Source of the DNA: Welwitschia mirabilis
Taxonomy: Eukaryota > Gnetophyta > Gnetopsida > Welwitschiales
Assembly (NCBI GenBank): GCA_051453625.1
Contig: JBOZIK010000001.1
Location: forward strand, 201,272,202 to 201,306,074
Direction: 5' to 3'
DNA length: 33,873 nucleotides
A program made the translations under genes and the position numbers. The notes under the pieces were generated by a model. The model saw only the letters and a list, made by a program, of their open reading frames with translations, did no database searches and had not been told where the DNA came from. Of this stretch, positions 30,783 through 33,873 are shown piece by piece; positions within the stretch are counted from its first letter, which is position 1; each line of letters starts with the position of its first letter.

Positions 30783-33700
30783 GGCTACAAAGAGCTAGGA
30801 GAATTATCACTAACTAGATAAGTACCTAGAATCTTCTATTTAGATTATTTATTTTAAATTGGTACTATATTTTTGGCTTAGTTTAAAATGTGTTTATTTT
30901 AGTGAAATTTTATTTTTGTAATTTTTTTAGGGACCCTGTCATTCTCTATATCATTATAGTAACATAGGGCACAAAAGTTCTAAAATTTTGAATTTATTTT
31001 CTATTTTTACAATTTTTTTCTGCTTATACTTTATTAATAAAGGTATTGTCATCCTTTCTGTCATTCACACGACAGCCTAGATGATAGTCTTGCTTTTTTG
31101 AGTTTCAGTAATCTTTCTTTTTAATTTTTTTTTTTTATTTAGTTTGGCTTTTTTTTTTTGTATGATTGTCATCTTCCCTATTGTCCCCATGACAAGGTGG
31201 ATGATGGTACTTTATTTTGATTTTATTTTTTTGTTTATGGTATATGCATGTAGTAATATAGTGAATTCTAGCAGAAAGATTAAATATTAATGAAAGTAAA
31301 ACTTCATTGAAGAAAAAGTATTAGTGTAACATCATTCAACTTCAAGCAAAATCTAGGTATGCACATCACAGGTACCCAAGTTCACAAAAATTTTTTCTTT
31401 TATTGGAGAATCCAATTTTTCTTTCTCCCTATAGTTATTCTATTAGTTATTTCCATGATAAATAGCCATTACACATATTTTAAGTGTTAAGAACTAGCAA
31501 CAAAATGATAAAACATCCAAGAGAAGGAAACTTAATCTTCATTGTGTACTTATCTTTCTTCACATCTTGAATTAAAATTCTCTTATTCCATTCTTCTCAC
31601 TCACTTCAATGAATAGTAGTAGAAAGATTTTTTGCGAAACTTTTTTTTTGAAAGAAGAAAAAACTTGTAAAATGCTAAGGATGATGGTAAAAAAACACTT
31701 TGAGAATTTTTTGTTGAAAGAGGGATACTAGCACAAAATATTATTGAAAATAGAAATTGGGTCACTTCCTCTTTTCAATCTTTTTATTCTTTCTCCTATT
31801 CTTCTTAAACCTTATTAGACATAATGATGAAGATTTTCTATATTTTAGGAATTCCACCTCATTTAAATAAACTTTGTACAATCCTTTTTATCAATCCCAA
31901 CCATCTCCTATGCATTACTATGAAGAAGAATCATCTTCCATAACCTACTACAAAGAAGAAAATGATCCATTAAAAGCAAAAATTGATGAAATGAAGAAGA
32001 ACTAAGAAAACACAAATAAGAATCTAGAAAAATTGGTTGAAATCTTACAATAATCACTAATACATATTTAAGGATCTTTTAAAATACAACATCCTTATAA
32101 CTATCCTATTTCATCTTATTTTAAGAAAAATGAGGAGAACGTAGAAATAAATGATGATGATTCTTACTTTCAACTTGAAAATCAAATTATAATTCAAACT
32201 TCAACCTCCTACTTATTAGGAGATAATCAAAAGGAAGACAATAATAATACAACTTAATAATTTAACAATTGGGAGGAGAATAACCATTCATTAGATGATG
32301 GTATTGAAATATTAGATTATATCCTTACCATTCATTTATTACTAGATAATCAAGAGGAGAAATCCAATCATGAGAAAATTGAACTTTTTAATCACTAATG
32401 AAGATGATGCTCTTCTTTCTCTTGATATTCTTTTCAATAAATCCAATAACCTAGAGAATAAAAGCAATATTCAACATAAAAAGGAAGATATAGTCACAAA
32501 TAATAAAGACACATGTGAATAAACTGAATACAATAAAGGACCCCTAGAAATTCATTCAAATTTCATAGAGGATAGACTTGTTCATTTAACCCATACTTCT
32601 ACACCCTTTTCACTTATTCCTCCATGTACAAATTCAAGTCACGTTATTCCTTTCACTTCTATTTCTACCTTCACATTACCTTATGACCTTGATAATGATA
32701 ACCCTTCTCCATCTCTTTTAATTACACCTTCATATAATTCTTAAGGTTATGTTTCTTTCCTTGACTCTCATAACACCCATCATTTTAAAGAGTCTATTTC
32801 TTTTATCTCTCAATCTCTTTCTTTTAAACATTCATGTGATCCCAAAAGTAACATTAATTCTTTTTTTATCAAATTTACTTTACCTTATGCTTTTAATGAT
32901 TATTCTTTTCAAAATTTTCACTTGAAATATCTTGTAATTTTAAATTGGAGTAAGCCTTAGCTTGTTAATGATAACCCATGCTTAGAGTTAAATCTTAAGG
33001 AGATTATCAATCTTATTCAACATTCTTAAAATCCCTTAAAACCTTTTTGGTTTTATTCTTTGAGTAATACCTTGAATGAATTATCTCATGATACTCATGC
33101 TTTACACTTTTTTCATAAGAGATTATTTGATAATGAAATTTATCACTTTTTTGTCTCTTATTTCAATTTTGAAAATTTTTCTATCAACGTTTTATCATTT
33201 TCCTTTCTTTATCTCTAATTGATTTTACTTCAAAATGATTGCATATCTTTTATGTTTTATCAATTGGTTTCTATTTGGTTTAGCCCTTATTTTTCTGAAA
33301 AATATCATACTTGAGTGTACTTTTTATACAACTAGTTAAACTTCTCAATGATTAGGTTCTTATCTTTCAAAAAAAGTACATTATAAATGGCTATATTAAA
33401 AATTTCAATCTAAACACTTGAGGAATTCATAAGCTAATGGATAAAAGATTAAATAATAATTAGAATATCTATTGATTAACCTTCAACATGATAGAAGTAC
33501 TTTTTGTTGAAACTTTTCCCTGCCATTATCTAAATTCTTATTTAGCCGATTTCTTTGGTAAACGTCATTTTATCACTTGAATATCTTTAACTTGACTAAT
33601 GTTTTACTTTATGAAGTTATCATTATTAGTAAATATTTTACTTGGGAATTTTCTATGATAAAATTGGCTTCATTCAATATTCAGACATTCATATGTCTAT

Positions 33701-33873
33701 GAAATTTATTTTGAAGAAAGATGTCTGGATTCTTTTGTTTTCTTTCAATGGTGTGAGTAATCAGTTGTTTTAGCATGTTCTTCCTTATTATTTATTTCCT
33801 CACTTCACTTTTATCCTTATGAGTATTTGGTCATGTGGAATTTATATATCAAAAGAAAAAGAAAAGAAAAGAA
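30783..33873 (+). mobile_element. LARD-like retrotransposon internal region, copy B
   Basis: From the primer binding site to a polypurine run (33850-33873) that reaches the window edge, about 3.1 kb. The leader holds module copies (31047-31086, 31167-31206). From about 31880 a broken reading frame gives HYYEEESSSITYY, then KIDEMKK, stop, ENTNKNLEKLVEILQ (31990-32050), which matches the gag coiled-coil at 680-766. SYFQLENQIIIQTS and ILDYILTIHLLLDNQEE follow. No protease, RT, RNase H or integrase is visible. With a 3.2-kb LTR and 3.1-kb internal region, this resembles a large retrotransposon derivative (LARD) that depends on enzymes from a relative. The 3' LTR lies beyond the window. Confidence 0.65.
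31047..31206. repeat. Two inverted-repeat modules in the retroelement leader
   Basis: Module 31047-31086: TGTCATCC, core CTGTC-attcacac-GACAG, then GATGATA. Module 31167-31206: TGTCATC, core TTGTC-cccat-GACAA, then GGATGAT. Both keep the nested outer and inner arms of the perfect copy at 1829-1868. Confidence 0.7.

Overview
This is a stretch of a seed-plant nuclear genome, very AT-rich (roughly 30% GC by eye) and built almost wholly from decayed transposable elements. The evidence is plant-type LTR retrotransposon relics, a CACTA (En/Spm) DNA transposon with plant-specific domains, and insertions of plastid DNA (16S rRNA and rps12). There is no bacterial or phage gene organisation and no intact host gene. 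Every recognisable coding region is broken by stops and frameshifts, mostly C-to-T or G-to-A changes as expected from old methylated repeats. Six N runs (8345-8444, 19423-19731, 20843-21810, 25632-25805, 26434-26461, 27228-27327) show this is a scaffold. Most long ORFs across N runs are artefacts.

Layout. 3-1084: gag relic of an Athila/Tat-type Ty3/gypsy element with a CCHC zinc knuckle. About 1240-1930: minus-strand LTR fragment with a TATA box and three nested inverted-repeat modules. 2107-2615: 3' half of a plastid 16S rRNA gene; 2727-2865 (minus): plastid rps12 exon 2 start plus group II intron domain V. 2866-6005: no recognisable gene. 6006-8344: first copy of a CACTA tnp2 gene, cut by a 100-N gap. 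8445-9119 (minus): Ty1/copia pol fragment. 9120-26069: a CACTA-like unit about 17 kb long. It has a left terminus with subterminal repeats, a GC-rich 19/38-bp tandem repeat, a copia RT/RNase H fragment, a second tnp2 copy with conserved introns, a Transposase_24/TNP1-like second gene, a dead fragment of a polynucleotide phosphorylase (PNPase) gene, and right subterminal repeats with a TTTCTTGTAGTA end. 26071-33873: two copies of the internal region of a non-autonomous, LARD-like retrotransposon, which appear to share one LTR of about 3.2 kb (27538-30760) with a TATA box and a tRNA-Asp-type primer binding site.

How the parts relate. The CACTA genes are the usual En/Spm pair: a Tnp2 transposase (transposase-associated domain, Transposase_21, DUF4218, DUF4216) and a Transposase_24/TNP1-type accessory protein. 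The LARD-like element keeps a gag-like coiled-coil segment resembling the one in the gag relic at the window start. Its LTR family also occurs inverted at 1240-1930, so the two ends of the window hold one retrotransposon lineage. The most interesting signal is a compact nested palindrome, outer arms TGTCATCC/GGATGACA around inner arms TGTCGTC/GACGACA, repeated upstream of the LTR TATA box and again in the 5' leader. Family assignments come from remembered motifs, not from a search.
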